Of a stretch of DNA of 64,000 bases, positions 41,925 through 53,411 are shown piece after piece. Under the pieces are notes generated by a model, which made no database searches, was not told the DNA's origin, and saw only the letters and a list, made by a program, of their open reading frames with translations. The position numbers were made by a program, and so were the translations under genes. Source of the DNA: Entoloma clypeatum (lineage: Eukaryota > Basidiomycota > Agaricomycetes > Agaricales > Entolomataceae); the NCBI GenBank assembly GCA_963565915.1, contig OY751494.1:2728001-2792000 (forward strand). The letters are read 5' to 3'. The stretch's first letter is position 1. The number at the start of each line of letters is the position of its first letter.

Positions 41925-43954
41925 GGCTGACCACAGCAAGGAGTGACGAGTCGAAGTGGATAGCTCCGACTTTGCGACTGGAGCGGTACTGTCCCAACCG
42001 TCGGAGGACAGTAAGTGGCACCCTGTCACATTTTATTCCAAAAGCCTTAGCCCAGTGGAATGCAACTATGAAATTCACAACAAGGAGATGCTGGCTGTAA
42101 TCCGCGCGCTGGAGGAATGGCGACATTTCCTTGAAGGAGCAGAGAAGACGGTGGAAATTTGGACCAATCACAAAAACCTCGAATACTTCATGACCGCCCA
42201 GAAGCTCAATCGGCGACAAGTGCGGTGGTCTCTATACCTAGCGTGTTTTGATCTCAAGATGCACCATCGACCGGGCAAGTCAATGGGGAAGTCCGACACA
42301 CTGTCGCGTTGGGCGGACCATGGAGATGGCTCATGGGACAACGAGGACATAGTCCTACTCTGACCGGAGCTGTTTGCCATACAGGCCACTCAGGGAGTAG
42401 CCACTCAAGGTGAGGAGCGCAATGTCCTCCGGAAGGTCCGACAGGGCATCTGCGATGGCCTTCTAGAGGATAGCATAGTGGAGGTCATCAAATCCCTTCC
42501 AACGGTAGGAGCTGCATCCGTCCGCGGAGCGGAATGGCGACAGTCGGAGGGTTTACTGTACTTCCGAGATCGCATTTATGTGCCCAACAACCCACAGCTC
42601 TGCCAACAAATCATCATGCAACACCATGACAATCCGGTGGTCGGACACCCAGGATGCTGGAAGACTCTAGAGTTGGTATCATGCACTTATTGGTGGCCCC
42701 ACATGGCACGTTTAATTGGTCAGTATTGCAAAACTTGCGACCCCTGCCTCCGCACCAAGGTCCGACGCTCCGCACCCTCTGGTGAACTCCATCCGCTCCC
42801 AGTCCCGTCGGAGCGATGGCAGGTAACTAGTGTTGATTTTATCACTGAACTACCAGAAGCCCATGGGTATGATGCTATCATGGTAGTAGTAGACTCAGTC
42901 GGAAAACGTGGACACTTCATTCTGACGCACTCCGCTCTCTCCGCCCTCGGATCCATGAAATCTTATGTTCAACATGTTTGGAAGCTTCACGGTCTTCCGG
43001 AGGCCATTGTCTCTGATCGCGGACCACAGTTCGTTGCCAAGTTCACGCGGGAATTGTACAGGCTGTTAGGTATCAAGGTTGCTGCCTCGACGGCCTACCA
43101 TCCGCAGTTGGACGGACAGACAGAACACGTGAACCAGGGATTGGAACAATACCTCTGACTGTTTGTCATGAGCGACAGAACAATTGGGACAAATGGCTTC
43201 CGATGGCAGAGTTTTCATACAATAACCATGTCCACACATCCACGCGCCAAACCCCCTTCTACGTCGACACTGGATGTCACCCACGTATGGGCTTTGAGCC
43301 CCGACAAAGACCGTCAGAGATCGAGGCCGTAGAGGATTTCAGCAAGCGGATGAAGTCCGCATTGGAGGAAGCACGAGCAGCTTTGGGGAAGGCCAAAGAC
43401 GACATGGCGCGGTACTACAACCAGCGTCGGACATCTACTCTGACCTTCCAACCGGGCGACAAGGTCTTTCTGGATTCCTCCGACCTCAAAACCACCCGAC
43501 CGACCAAAAAGCTGGCTCATAGATATGTAGGCCCGTTTCCGGTTGTCCGACCTGTCGGAACACATGCATACAATCTCAAACTCCCTCCTTCTATGTCTCG
43601 CATTCACCCCGTATTCCAAGTTGTAAAACCGTCGCCGGCCCCGGAAGACCCCCCCCGACGAGATGCCCATATCCCTCTGCCTCTGACTGCAGTCAGAGAA
43701 GAAATGGAATATGAAGTCAAAATGATCTTGGATAGTCGGCTTCAACGAGGCAAGCTGCAGTTCCTAGTCAAGTGGAAGGGGTACGGCTATGAGGAAAACT
43801 CATGGGAGACGGAGGAGGATGTCCATGCTCCGTGCCTGGTCCGGGAATTTTACCGCTGACACCCGGGAGCTCCGCGTCGAATCGCTGCAATGGCCTTCGA
43901 GTCCTGTACATTTTGCCTTGCGCGTTGAGACGCCATGCCTTAGAAGGGGGGTAA
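41925..43954 (+). pseudogene. Gyp-D copy 2 Pol fragment (RNase H, integrase, chromodomain)
   Basis: Begins in RNase H (LADHSKE, stop, RVEVDSSDFATGAVLS) and runs through the integrase zinc site (CKTCDPCLRTK), the DDE core and a chromodomain (WKGYGYEENSWETEE) to about 43860. Stops TGA at 42361, 43156 and 43857 all stand where other Gyp-D copies have Arg; a frameshift lies near 43170. The purine tract AGAAGGGGGGTAA precedes the LTR. The 5' half is absent. Confidence 0.88.
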
Positions 43955-44447
43955 TGTAAGGGAAACCATCCGATTTCCTCAATCTGACACCTCCGACACC
44001 TCCGACCCATCCTCCGACCCTCCGACCGTTGTGGTACGTCTATTATTTATATTACTATACTTTACGTTTCCTTTCGTTTCCATCTATCCTTTGACACCTC
44101 CGACCTCCGACACTTCCAACCCGTCCTCTGCATCAGAGTGCACGTCGGAGCAATGATTTATACCACCACATGCACACTTCCGATTTACATATTCCATTCC
44201 CATCCCTACTCCCGATCTTTGTCATATTTCAACATTCCTCTCCTCATTTCCAATTCTCATCGTCTATATAGCTGTCTAGCCTGCAAGGGAATCCTCAGAA
44301 CTTTCTCTTTGGATTTCCCTTGCAAGGTATGCCTCGTATTGTACTTCGTAGAGTCTAATTTAACTTTGGATTTCCCTTGCAAGTCGTCCAACATCGGAGT
44401 CGCTTCGGAGCACGTCGGAGTTGTTGGATCGTAAGGTCGCCCTTACA
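43955..44447 (+). repeat. Gyp-D copy 2 3' LTR (493 bp)
   Basis: TGTAAGGGAAACC to CGCCCTTACA. Diverged from the 434-bp LTRs but keeps TATATAG, then AGAACTTTCT about 32 nt later, so promoter and self-primer are conserved. Confidence 0.87.
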
Positions 44448-44627
44448 GCTAAGCCCATAGTGGTGACCAGCGCTATGTCCTACATTGCCAGGGTCGCTGG
44501 TCTCTCTCTAACATCGCCACTAAGTCCTCAGAATCAGAGCTCATCTAGGACTCTCTATATCTCTTAGAGATAGTGTGAAATGCGCAGATTTTAGGCCTAG
44601 ACGCATCGCGGCCTTATCATCGCGTTC
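44448..44627 (+). repeat. Elt-F right terminal repeat, partial
   Basis: Matches 38457-38641 at high identity (GCTAAGCCCATAGTGG...GGCCTTATCA). The left part is missing where the Gyp-D LTR abuts. Confidence 0.82.
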
Positions 44628-45418
44628 GTATCACGTCGTTGTTGCTGCTGACTGTTTTGCTGGGGACGGTACCCCCCATTGTGTTGTTGTCCAAAGGGCC
44701 TTCCAAAATTATTCTGGCCTTGCGGCCGCGGTGCTTGCTGATTTTGAGTGCGATTTCCCCATTGGTTCCCTTGTCTTTGAGGTCCCTGCCTCATTCCTTG
44801 CCTCATGGCGTAATTCTCTTCAGCCCTTCCGATGGCTGAGATTTCTTCAACAGTTTCCTGCATGGTGTCCTGCCATCTTCCTTGCTGAAATAATTGTTGT
44901 ATGATTGAGTCCCGGGCATTTCTCTCCAGTAAGGAAATCCCATGATGATCCTCAATTTTCCCTTGGATTGCCAGTGTTCCAAACTGCGTGATCCAGTCGT
45001 CTGTCTTCATCTGGTTCTGTTTGAACCCCTCAATCTTTGCTCTGGCCCATTCCACTTTGGTGGTAGGGCGAAACCTTGTGGTAATTTCATAGATCAAGTT
45101 TTGATACATTGGCCAGTCATTTGATTCCATGCATTGAGTGAGTCGTGTCTCCCCATACATTCCTGCAATCGGTCCATCTAATTGGGACCAGACTGCAATA
45201 CAGATTTCGTCATCCCCATGTAGCAAATCTCAATTTACTCAGATCCACATGAGCATTTTTGCCCACCATCCCAAAAACAGGGGTCAGGATCCATTATATC
45301 TGCCGGGATCTGTGGCTATTTCAATTCTTTGGCCTGGTCGGGGAGGAGATAGTGCAATGGGGGGTTCATGATGTTCGTGATGTTCAGGAGCTTGGTCCTG
45401 AAGATCTTGATTGTCCAT
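44628..45418 (-). pseudogene. Gyp-B copy 2 gag, N-terminal and middle part
   Basis: ATG at 45418 (MDNQD), a frame break in the Pro-rich part, then capsid-like LHGDDEICIAVWSQLDGPIAGMYG from 45226 down to a Gln/Arg-rich stretch, cut at 44628 by Elt-F. The central 200 codons are open. It continues with the knuckle at 37370. Confidence 0.87.
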
Positions 45419-45997
45419 GTTGGTGTTCTGACGGGGGGGGGGGGGGGGGGTGTTTTGGTTTGAACAGTAGTACCTTAGGTCGGGTGCGCGACCCTGTTCT
45501 GATGCTTAGGTGGAAAAAAAAAACTGAAAAGAAAACCCAAAGAACGATCTGTCTACCCAGGCAGTCAGAATGCCCAAATGGAGGAAGATCTAGGAAAGAT
45601 GAAGTCCACGCGGTCAATACTCCTACACGCACTGGACTGGTCAAATCGAGATGTCGAGGAGTGGGGGATTGGAACACCTGTTGCGGACTAGACATGTACG
45701 GTCTTCTCTTCCAAACCGTCACACGTGCCAGCAACTTCCCCAAAGGTTAGATGTGTCGGCCTTTGGTCACCTCGACACGGGACAGGCTCAATGTTTCCCT
45801 ATGTGTCTCGAACAGCAACACTAGTTATAGTGGGTGCACCGAGCGTTTCTCTTCTTATCCCTGAAGTCTGGGAGGTCCCCCTTAATGCTAGGATCTGCGT
45901 ATAGATATGTACTTTTGACAAAAAAGCACAAAATGGCGAAGTTGAAATGGAGGAAAGGGAAGTGAGTTTGGGCGGGCGAGTTTAGAGCTTGTTCTTC
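45419..45997 (-). promoter_or_regulatory. Gyp-B copy 2 leader, PBS at 45986-45995
   Basis: About 570 nt between LTR and gag ATG. The site AGAACAAGCT (minus strand) is complementary to AGCTTGTTCT in the LTR. A run of 18 G at 45433-45450 (18 C on the sense strand) sits 15 nt upstream of the ATG, where copy 1 has only six; probably slippage. Confidence 0.7.
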
Positions 45998-46315
45998 TGT
46001 TGAGGCGATGCTAAGTCTAACAATGTCACGAGCCCAAACATCTGAACTTAGAGGAAAAATGTGGAAAAATGATGAAGGTGCTGTATTGCCAAGAGACCCA
46101 GCGGAAATCTCAAGAGAACAAGCTATCGAATACAAGTGAAAGTACCCTACTTATATATGTAAATACCATGAGGCTGCATTGAGGCAGTGTCATGCTGTGT
46201 GATTCCAGATCTTGCGCATCCTGCTGTATGATAATGATAAGATGTCCTCATGTACGATAAGATATAGATAAGATCAAGATAAGATAAAGTGAAAAGTGAA
46301 AATATGATCACAACA
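45998..46315 (-). repeat. Gyp-B 5' LTR (318 bp)
   Basis: Minus strand TGTTGTGATC to CGCCTCAACA. It contains TATATAAG 33 nt before AGCTTGTTCT. U3 (46226-46290) has a cluster of about six GATAAG/GATAAA motifs, the WGATAR site of fungal GATA factors. The right boundary is inferred from TG and position. Confidence 0.75.
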
Positions 46316-47262
46316 AAGGGTGAGGGTCAGAATTTCTTACCCTCCGAAAACCCGCACCGTTTGGACAGGTTTGGAGGGTCACATGATGTTTGGTTGAGCC
46401 AAACAATCAACAATCAACAAGTTGATGTTGATGTTGTTACTTTTATCCCCCCTACTCATGCCCAACGGCCCCCCTTTGTGCCCAACGGCCCCTACACACG
46501 TCGACTCATGCCCACTTGTGTTGACTCACACCCAATGGCCCCCCCTCATGCATAATGGTCCCCCTTTTTGCCCAATGGTCCCCCGTCCTGCCTAACGGCC
46601 CCTACTCACATCGACTCACGCCCACTCGTGTCAACTCATGCCCAACAGCGTCCAACAGCCCCCCCTTCATGCCCAACAGTCCCCACTCATGCCCAACGGT
46701 CTCCTGTCGTGCCTAACAGCCCCCCTTCACACCCAACAGCATCCACTCATGCCCAACAGCTCCTACTTGTGTCAACTCACACCCACTTGTGTCAACTCAC
46801 ACCCAACGGCGTTCAATGGCCCCCTTCATGCCCAACAGTCCCCTGTCGCGCCTAATGACCCCCCTTTGTGCCCAACGGCCCCTACTCACATCATGCCCAA
46901 CGGCCCCCCTTCATGCCCAATGGCCCCACTCACGCCCTCTTGCCTAACGGCCCTCACCATTCCCCACCCTCCCATACTCACCCACTGCCACCACCTACCT
47001 GTCCGCCAAATGGTGCAGGAGGCAAACACAGTGGCTAGAGAAGGGGAGGTGGGCTGCGAGGTCCATGACAGGGTGGGTGTAGTACGCAAGAGCACTGGGA
47101 CACGACGCGACGCATGCATGAGGAGCGAGGAGGGTCGCGCGTGCACCCCCACAAGGTCCGTGATGGTGTGCGGCGCGCAGACAGGCTGTGTAGCATCAAG
47201 GGTGTCTACCCTTGTGTGCTGTCCCACGGGTATTCCGTACCCCCGCATACCCTCAAAAGCCC
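46316..47262. repeat. degenerate CCCAACGG minisatellite (mainly 46440-46985) and flanks
   Basis: Between 46440 and 46985 the phrase TGCCCAACGGCCCC recurs in irregular spacing, with variants CCCAATGG and CCCAACAG and longer phrases such as CACTCGTGTCAACTC. Long open frames across it are composition artefacts. I see no gene in 46316-46439 or 46986-47262. Confidence 0.7.
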
Positions 47263-48476
47263 TCACCCGTAGGTGAGGGTTTTCTCCTTGTGTAGCTCTC
47301 CAGCTTCATCACACACTGTCATCTTGGGAGTTGCTTCTCCCGCCCCCGCCTGGCGGTGCAAGATTACAATCTTGGTCCCATCAAGGGATTTCTTGGCATC
47401 TATTTTTGTTGTGGTTGATGGGTGCACGGCCTGCCGCCTGCGTAACACCACTCTATAATATGTTTCTCTGCAAAAGACATAAAAAAGAAAGACATATTTC
47501 TGGCTGGTTCTTGTCAACTCACAGGATCTATAGCTAGAACAGTTCTTCCCTCTAATTCCCTGTACTGTCCATCCTGACAGCCTTATCAACAAAACTTCCC
47601 AAAAAAACATAAATGGAAACATATTCCCTTTTATGTGCATCAGAGCTCAGCTGTTACATTCCAATCAATTCCAACGATTTCCGACCAATTCCGACACCTC
47701 CGACACCTCCGACATTTTGACTAATACTTATTATGCATACTTACTGTTATGAATCTTGTTACTATGTACATTACTTACATCCAACCATTTTACTTATGTT
47801 AAGAATCTCCGACAGCCACTCGTTATCTGACTCCGACAAAGCCACACGTCCTCCGACATAGTATTTAAACTTATGTAGAATCGTGTATTAGCTTCAGTTT
47901 GAATATCAACTTAGATTCGACATCTTACCTCCCATCCTCTTTCCGACTCTTAACTTGAGTCCGACCTCCAATCCTCCAATCCTCCAATCCTCCGAAATAA
48001 GGACACCGACGTATTAGCGAGGGCGCAACACACAAGTTGAAGCCAAGTCCTTGCCCCTACGTTGCACGCGCTCCGACCACCCTCTGACCCTCCGACGCAT
48101 CCGACGTAGCTCCGATGTTTTTGTTGATCAGTTCTTAACATCAGCACATCATACAGATTGGGGTATATATGCAACATTTTTACACTTCAAAATACATTCA
48201 AGTAAGAATATAATGCAGCAAAAAACATCAAGATTGAATATTCTGGATAAGGATGGGAATCATAATGACAACCATAGTAGGTATGGCAAGTTTGATTATA
48301 AGTTGAGATTTGGGCTGTTTCTTGCACCTGTCGTCTGACCTTTTCATTTCTCGGATGTACAGCTTCGGGGGTGTCTTATTCAAAACAATATCATTTACTA
48401 AGTACATTCCCATTGTATCTAAGAGAACCGTTGAGCAGAGCATGTAGTGCGAGTCAAATATGTTTTTTCGCCACAC
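47263..48476 (-). pseudogene. decayed spliced gene of unknown function, split by a solo LTR
   Basis: On the minus strand, YRELEGRTVLAIDP ends at a GTGAGT donor (47521) and resumes after TTTTGCAG (47466) as RETYYRVVLRRRQAV...HKEKTLTYG, stop 47263. Upstream, YPNLYDVL at 48160 joins SSDAHKREYVSIY at 47645 in frame once the solo LTR and one TCAGC are removed. Another open block (48476-48228, KLYIREMKRSDD) may be an earlier exon. I do not recognise the protein. A host gene remnant or part of a DNA transposon are both possible. Confidence 0.45.
47652..48140 (+). repeat. solo Gyp-E LTR (489 bp)
   Basis: TGTTACATTCC to GTTCTTAACA with a perfect target duplication TCAGC (47647-47651 and 48141-48145) and no internal region: a product of LTR-LTR recombination. 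Many TCCGA motifs have become TCCAA, the expected trace of CpG decay, so it is older than the full Gyp-E. Confidence 0.93.
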
Positions 48477-48729
48477 ACTTTACTGGTGTCACATGATGGT
48501 GGTTCAACTTTCTGCGCACCAAAAATCAACAACATGCCCTTTCACCACAATACCTCTCTCTTTGTTCTTGCAAAAACCGCCACTACCAGCAGTACCCTCA
48601 CCCCTGCTAACCATATAGGGGACATCAGAAAGAGACAGGACGGATGTCGCCAGCCACATCCCTCCGTCCACCAGCTGGGGACACGAATTTAAAGCGAAGC
48701 TGAGACAGGGCGAGATGGACGGGACTACC
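48477..48729. other. no gene seen
   Basis: AT-balanced DNA without a convincing ORF, RNA gene or repeat match inside the window. Confidence 0.5.
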
Positions 48730-49260
48730 CACCAGCCTCCACTTGTCGCCTCTCATGCCCAACGGCCATCCAACGTGCCCAACAGTCACACCCAACAGTC
48801 ATCCCAATGTGTCCAACGGTGTCCCTCGCGCCCAACAGCCGTCCCTTGTCGTCCCTTGTGCCCAATGGCCATCCCTCATGCCGAACTACCGTCCCTCGCT
48901 CCCAATGTGCCCAATGGCCATCCCTCATGCCCCATGCCTGCCTCTCGTGCACAACACCTGTCCTTAATGCACAACCCTGGTACCTAACACCCAACGCCCG
49001 TCCCTGGTGCACAACGGCCGTCCCTGATGCCCAATTGCCATCCCTTGCTCCCAACATGCCCAACGGCCATCCCTTGTGCCCCATGGCTGCCTCTCATGCC
49101 CAATGCCCATTCCCGGTGCACAACGGCTGTCCCTGACGCCCAATTGCTGTCCCATGCTCCCAATGTGCCCAGCACCCGTCCTTAATGCACAACACCCGTC
49201 CCTAATGCCCAACGGTGTCCCTCATGCCCAACTACCGTCCCTCATGCCCAGCCCCCCTGT
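48730..49260. repeat. second CCCAACGG minisatellite
   Basis: Irregular tandem copies of TGCCCAACGGCCATCCC with CCTCATGCC and GTGCACAACG phrases. Same family as 46440-46985. It is flanked by related phrases (GGGGACACGAA near 48677 and 49271) and by AGACAGGACGG / GACAAGGCAAGACGG, hinting at a larger repeated unit. Confidence 0.7.
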
Positions 49261-49690
49261 CAACCACCTGGGGACACGAAAGCGAGGCCGAGACAAGGCA
49301 AGACGGATGGAACAAGATGAGCAACAGGGAATCAAGGGGCTGGACTAACGAGAGATGTGACAGGATGGGATGAGAAACACAACGGGACGGGATCAACGAG
49401 ACAGGATGAGAGACACAACGGGACACAGGATGGGAGACGCGGCAGGGCATATGGGGACCCACAGCTTTTCTGTACCCCCCCACACCCATTACTATGCAGA
49501 AATAATTATAATATATTTTATGATCTCATATGTTCAGAATAACATGAGTCCTACAAGAATGACTCAGAGGAAGGGATCAGGATTGGGAAGGAATATAAAT
49601 AACTATGCCAACAAATTAAAAAGGGAATGCTGCATGCCGACTCCTGATTGAGGGCCTAGTCCTAGCACCACATGTTGGGAGGCCAGGATT
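49261..49690. other. no gene seen; GGGACA/GAGACA-rich stretch then AT-rich DNA
   Basis: 49290-49445 has imperfect repeats of GGATGGGA / GAGACACAACGGGACA. 49490-49690 is AT-rich. I cannot assign a function. Confidence 0.4.
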
Positions 49691-50281
49691 GGTCAGGGCA
49701 CCTATATAGGGCTATTCTTTAGTGTAACTAGGTCTCCAAGTGTCAGTAGTACAAGGTGTGCAATGGCTAGATCAGGTAGGAAAGTGTAGAAGATGAGATG
49801 TACATCAAAAATACCTATTCCTCACCTAGTATTAGTATTACATGGTAGATAAATATATAGACACCTGTAGAGGGTGTCCCAAGTGTATATCTACCCACTG
49901 GAGAAGACCACAAAGGAATCCAAGCAGTGTGGACAGTGGGAAGTACAGTTTTGTCTGAAATGCACTTCAGGATGGTATGTCCATAACAAGTCTTGTTCTC
50001 CAGTTGTGTTTTCAGGACTGAATCAGGTCTCCCACCTTCCACACTGCTTAGATTCAGTTTGGGGTCTTTTCCAGTGGGTAGATATACACTTGGGACACCC
50101 TCTACAGGTGTCTATATATTTATCTACCATGTAATACTAATACTAGGTGAGGAATAGGTATTTTTGATGTACATCTCATCTTCTACACTTTCCTACCTGA
50201 TCTAGCCATTGCACACCTTGTACTACCGACGCTTTGAGACCTACTTACACTAAAGAATAGCTCTATATAGGTGCCCTGACC
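49691..50281. repeat. inner foldback module with ~245-bp inverted arms
   Basis: Left arm from GGTCAGGGCACCTATATAG (49691) pairs with the right arm ending CTATATAGGTGCCCTGACC (50281); loop about 100 bp. A diverged copy is at 52458-52907. Minus-strand frames in both copies share CYGHxILKCISDKT and GVYIFIYH, so some coding origin is possible. Confidence 0.8.
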
Positions 50282-52907
50282 AATTTGTGGGCTTAAGATG
50301 ATGATCTGTTTCCAAGGTGAGTACATACATTTTCGGTCTTTTCACCATGTTATACCCTTGCTGGGGTGCCCATATACCTTCCCCCATACCTTGATATACT
50401 CTAGAATGAACATAAAGGTAACCCTTTGGGATGGGAAGGGTAGCTTCCAAGGAGAGGTATGTGCTCCTCCTCATTCCTCAGTTCCTGACCGCTTTTTTAG
50501 CCTTTTTAATGATCTCTACCTCAGGGCATTGGTTGTAAATCAGGCTTAGTATATTATACTATACATTAGAACAAGTTTACATGATAGTACAGATGTATAT
50601 ACAAGGGGGAGGGGGTGGGTGTTGTTGGTAGATGTATGTAGAGGGCTATAGGAGACAATATATACCTCCCTGAGTGTATATATACTCATAAGAGGATGGG
50701 GGCATGAAGTCCGAGGCATGGGAGGCATGGGGAAAGGGGAGGAGTCGGGGGAGGAGGGGGGGCTTGTGGCAGGGGCGTGGGAGCGCGCCTGGACGTTGCT
50801 CGGCGTTGCGAACGACGTGGCGGATGTGGGCCGATGGGCCCTGAATGTTGCTGATCGTTGCTGATGGAAGTTTGATGGGTTCTCGGCATGTGCCGAGGAT
50901 GCACGAGGATGTCTCTAGTGTTGCCAGAAGGTTGAGGTGCCTTGAAGGCAAGGTAACCTTGCCTTGTGCTGGTTGCCTTGCCTTCCCACCTCCAATCAAT
51001 GCCCCATCAATGATATCAATCCTCATTTAGGATGCCAGATCATTACTGTATGTCACGTTCCGAGTCTGTACTTCTCGTTGTCCATCATATTCCAGTTAAT
51101 TCAATGTTTTTTTCAATGTCCCACCTTCCTGTCCCTCCAATGATGCTCTGAGACCCAAGCCCCTCAACCCCTGAAAGTCCTTCCCACGGGACCGATACAC
51201 CCCTTGCGCCAATGTGTGTGATGTTTGTTCTGCGATGTGTTTCGCTCCTCATCACGTCGTGTCCCCAATCATTTACCCGTCGCGAACATGTTTGTGATTC
51301 GGAATGTTGGGGAGGTATAAGAAGGCTGGTATCGCGGCTGGTGATGCCCTGAAGGTCATTCTCATTCATGTCCAATCATTTCTGTGTGACCATTTGATGG
51401 GACATTTTCGTTGCTGATGGGAGTGATTTGAGGTTGTGTCGAGGTCAAGGTAAGGCAAAGGTTGAGTTTGAATTTATTTTACCTTACCTTGCCTTGACCT
51501 TACCTTGCGGCAACACTAGATGTCTCAGTGGACTTGGCTGAAGATATCCGATTTCACGATGGGGATATTGCTAGTGTTGGGATTTAACAGGAAAGAGCCT
51601 AATCAGGCAGGGCCACACACATTGTCGATTAGGCTGGGTATGTGGGAACACTAGGTGTACCCACCTGATGTACCCACAATACCCCTCTAATTAGAGGTAC
51701 ATAATATACGCACATGCACCTCTAATTAGAGCCCTTTTTGTTCAGTCTCCCCAAACCTCGTTAAATGCTGGATAAATACCCTAAATACTTGACAAAGTCC
51801 CTCGTCTCGTTCGGAACCTACCGGCACCATCAATCACCATGCCATCAATGTCTCATGTCATGTTGTCATCACCATCAACGTCTCAGGGCCCATCCACATC
51901 GTCTTCCGTGTCACCGATGCTGTTCAGATCGAGTCCTGAGCAACGTTCAGGCGTGCTCCCACGCCCTTCCCATGCATCAGAACCTCCCTCCCCCTTTCCT
52001 CATCACTCCTATGCCTCAGGCTTCATCTTCCCACCATCCTATGACTATATATACATTAGAGGAGGTATAGGTAATCTCTTATGCCTCTCTAGCCTATGCA
52101 TACTACACCAACACCATCCATCCCCCTACCTGTACAGCCATACTATGGTCTATATACATGTATACCTGTTTTAATACATAGTATAATATATCAAGCCTCA
52201 TTTCCAACCAGTGCCTTGAGGAAAAGATGATTAAAAAAGCTAAAAAAGCGGTGTGGGCCTGAGGAGGAGGAGGAGCATATACCCCCCCTTGGGATACTGG
52301 CCTCCCCGGCCAGGGTGTTACATGTGGGTTGATTATAGAGTGTATAGGTGTATGGGAGAAGGTATATGGCCACCCCAGTAAGGGTAGAACATGGTGAAAA
52401 GAGCGAAAATGTGTGTACTCACCTGGGGTACAGATCATCATCTTGAGCCCTCAATATGGTCAGGGCACCTGTGTAGGCCTATTCTATGGTATGAATAGGT
52501 CTCCAAGCGTCGGTAGTACAAGGTGCGCAATGCCTGAATCAGGCAGTAAGATGCAGAGTATGAGGTGCACATCAAAAACACCTATTCCTCACCTAGCATT
52601 ATTATTTTATGGTAGATAAATATATAGACACCTGAAGAGGGTGTCTCTGATGCATATCTACCCATAGCAAAAGACCCCAAAGGAATCCAGGCATTGTGGA
52701 AGACAGGAGGTAAGGTTTTGTCTGATATGCACTTCAAGATAGCATGCCCATAACAATCATTGTGTTCCAAACATGTTTTCGGGACTGAATCATGTCTCCC
52801 ACTTTCCACACTCCACATATCTCTTTGGGGTCTTTTGCTATGGGTAGATATGCATCTGAGACACCCTCTTCAGGTGTCTATATATTTATCTACCATAAAA
52901 TAATAAT
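49691..52907. repeat. large palindrome with palindromic ends (3.2 kb)
   Basis: The sequence from about 49832 to 50900 recurs as an imperfect reverse complement from about 51839 to 52907, around a spacer of about 940 bp. Matching phrases are GATGATGATCTGT...GGTGAGTAC (50297), paired with GTACTCACC...ACAGATCATCATC (52418), and CGTGGGAGC paired with GCTCCCACG (50787 and 51954). The end modules are palindromes in their own right (49691-50281; 52458-52907). There are no clear terminal TG/CA ends and no transposase. A foldback-type DNA element or a structure born of replication template switching are candidates. Confidence 0.75.
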
Positions 52908-53099
52908 GGGGGTGGACAACTGCCGGTATGTGTAACCCCAGTCACAAGCTGTCACACATGACACAGCCATCACACCAACTGACCCAGCCGTTCTGGGTTC
53001 CACAAAGCAAGATCTCGCTGGATGTAATGCTTGGAATAGTGATAGAAATAGTTTATATGTATGCTAGTACAACCAGTTAATCAATACATACCTTGGAAG
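52908..53099. other. no gene seen
   Basis: Short unassigned stretch between the palindrome and the Cop 5' LTR; contains small imperfect repeats of TCACACATGACACA type. Confidence 0.4.
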
Positions 53100-53411
53100 T
53101 GTTGAAGCTTTTCCATCACATAGATTAGATTAGATTAGATTACATCACGTGACCATTTACACATCTTTGATTACATACTTATTTGGTTGGTACAAACAGT
53201 AGTACGGTATATAAGACCAGGAAACTGTCAATACCAACAAGTTGTCTCTTGACTCTTAACCAGCTCCATCGCTCTTATCAGCCTCAACCGCTCTCACCAG
53301 CCTCACCCTCCCAAACCATGTAAGTGGCTAGAACGGTTAAGTAGAGTACTTCCACACTGTAGCTGTGTTGCTCAGTATGCCTGTGGCTAGTGCCCAGGTG
53401 GAACTTCAACA
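53100..53411 (+). repeat. Cop copy 3 5' LTR (312 bp)
   Basis: TGTTGAAGC to GAACTTCAACA, same orientation as gag-pol. Near-identical to the LTRs at 4665 and 35189 read on the minus strand. Confidence 0.93.

Larger units (their letters stand above)
37371..44627 (+). mobile_element. Elt-F, unclassified LTR-like element in Gyp-B gag
   Basis: It splits Gyp-B copy 2 gag within about six codons: the left flank reads CATCGC before TGAAAC and the right flank reads CATCGC after GGCCTTAT, a 5-6 bp duplication. A 1.27 kb terminal repeat (37371-38641) has a matching partial repeat at 44448-44627. The internal part holds two spliced genes (39000-40644 and 41060-41800) and no visible RT of its own; Gyp-D copy 2 replaced or removed what followed. 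TCGCGA is strikingly frequent: about 15 times between 37371 and 40820. Confidence 0.65.

Noticed and set aside
46440..46985. possible CRISPR array because of short repeats
   Set aside because: Units are irregular, without equal spacers, and the sequence is from a fungus.
46638..47276. 212-codon Pro/Ser/Thr frame
   Set aside because: Same repeat artefact; no motif, no codon structure.
48725..49212. open frames rich in Gly, Trp and His (for example GMRDGHWAHW)
   Set aside because: Translations of the CCCAACGG minisatellite; the frame follows the repeat, not a gene.
50646..51026. Pro/His-rich frames in the palindrome
   Set aside because: Only weakly mirrored in the other arm and without recognisable domains; not called as genes.
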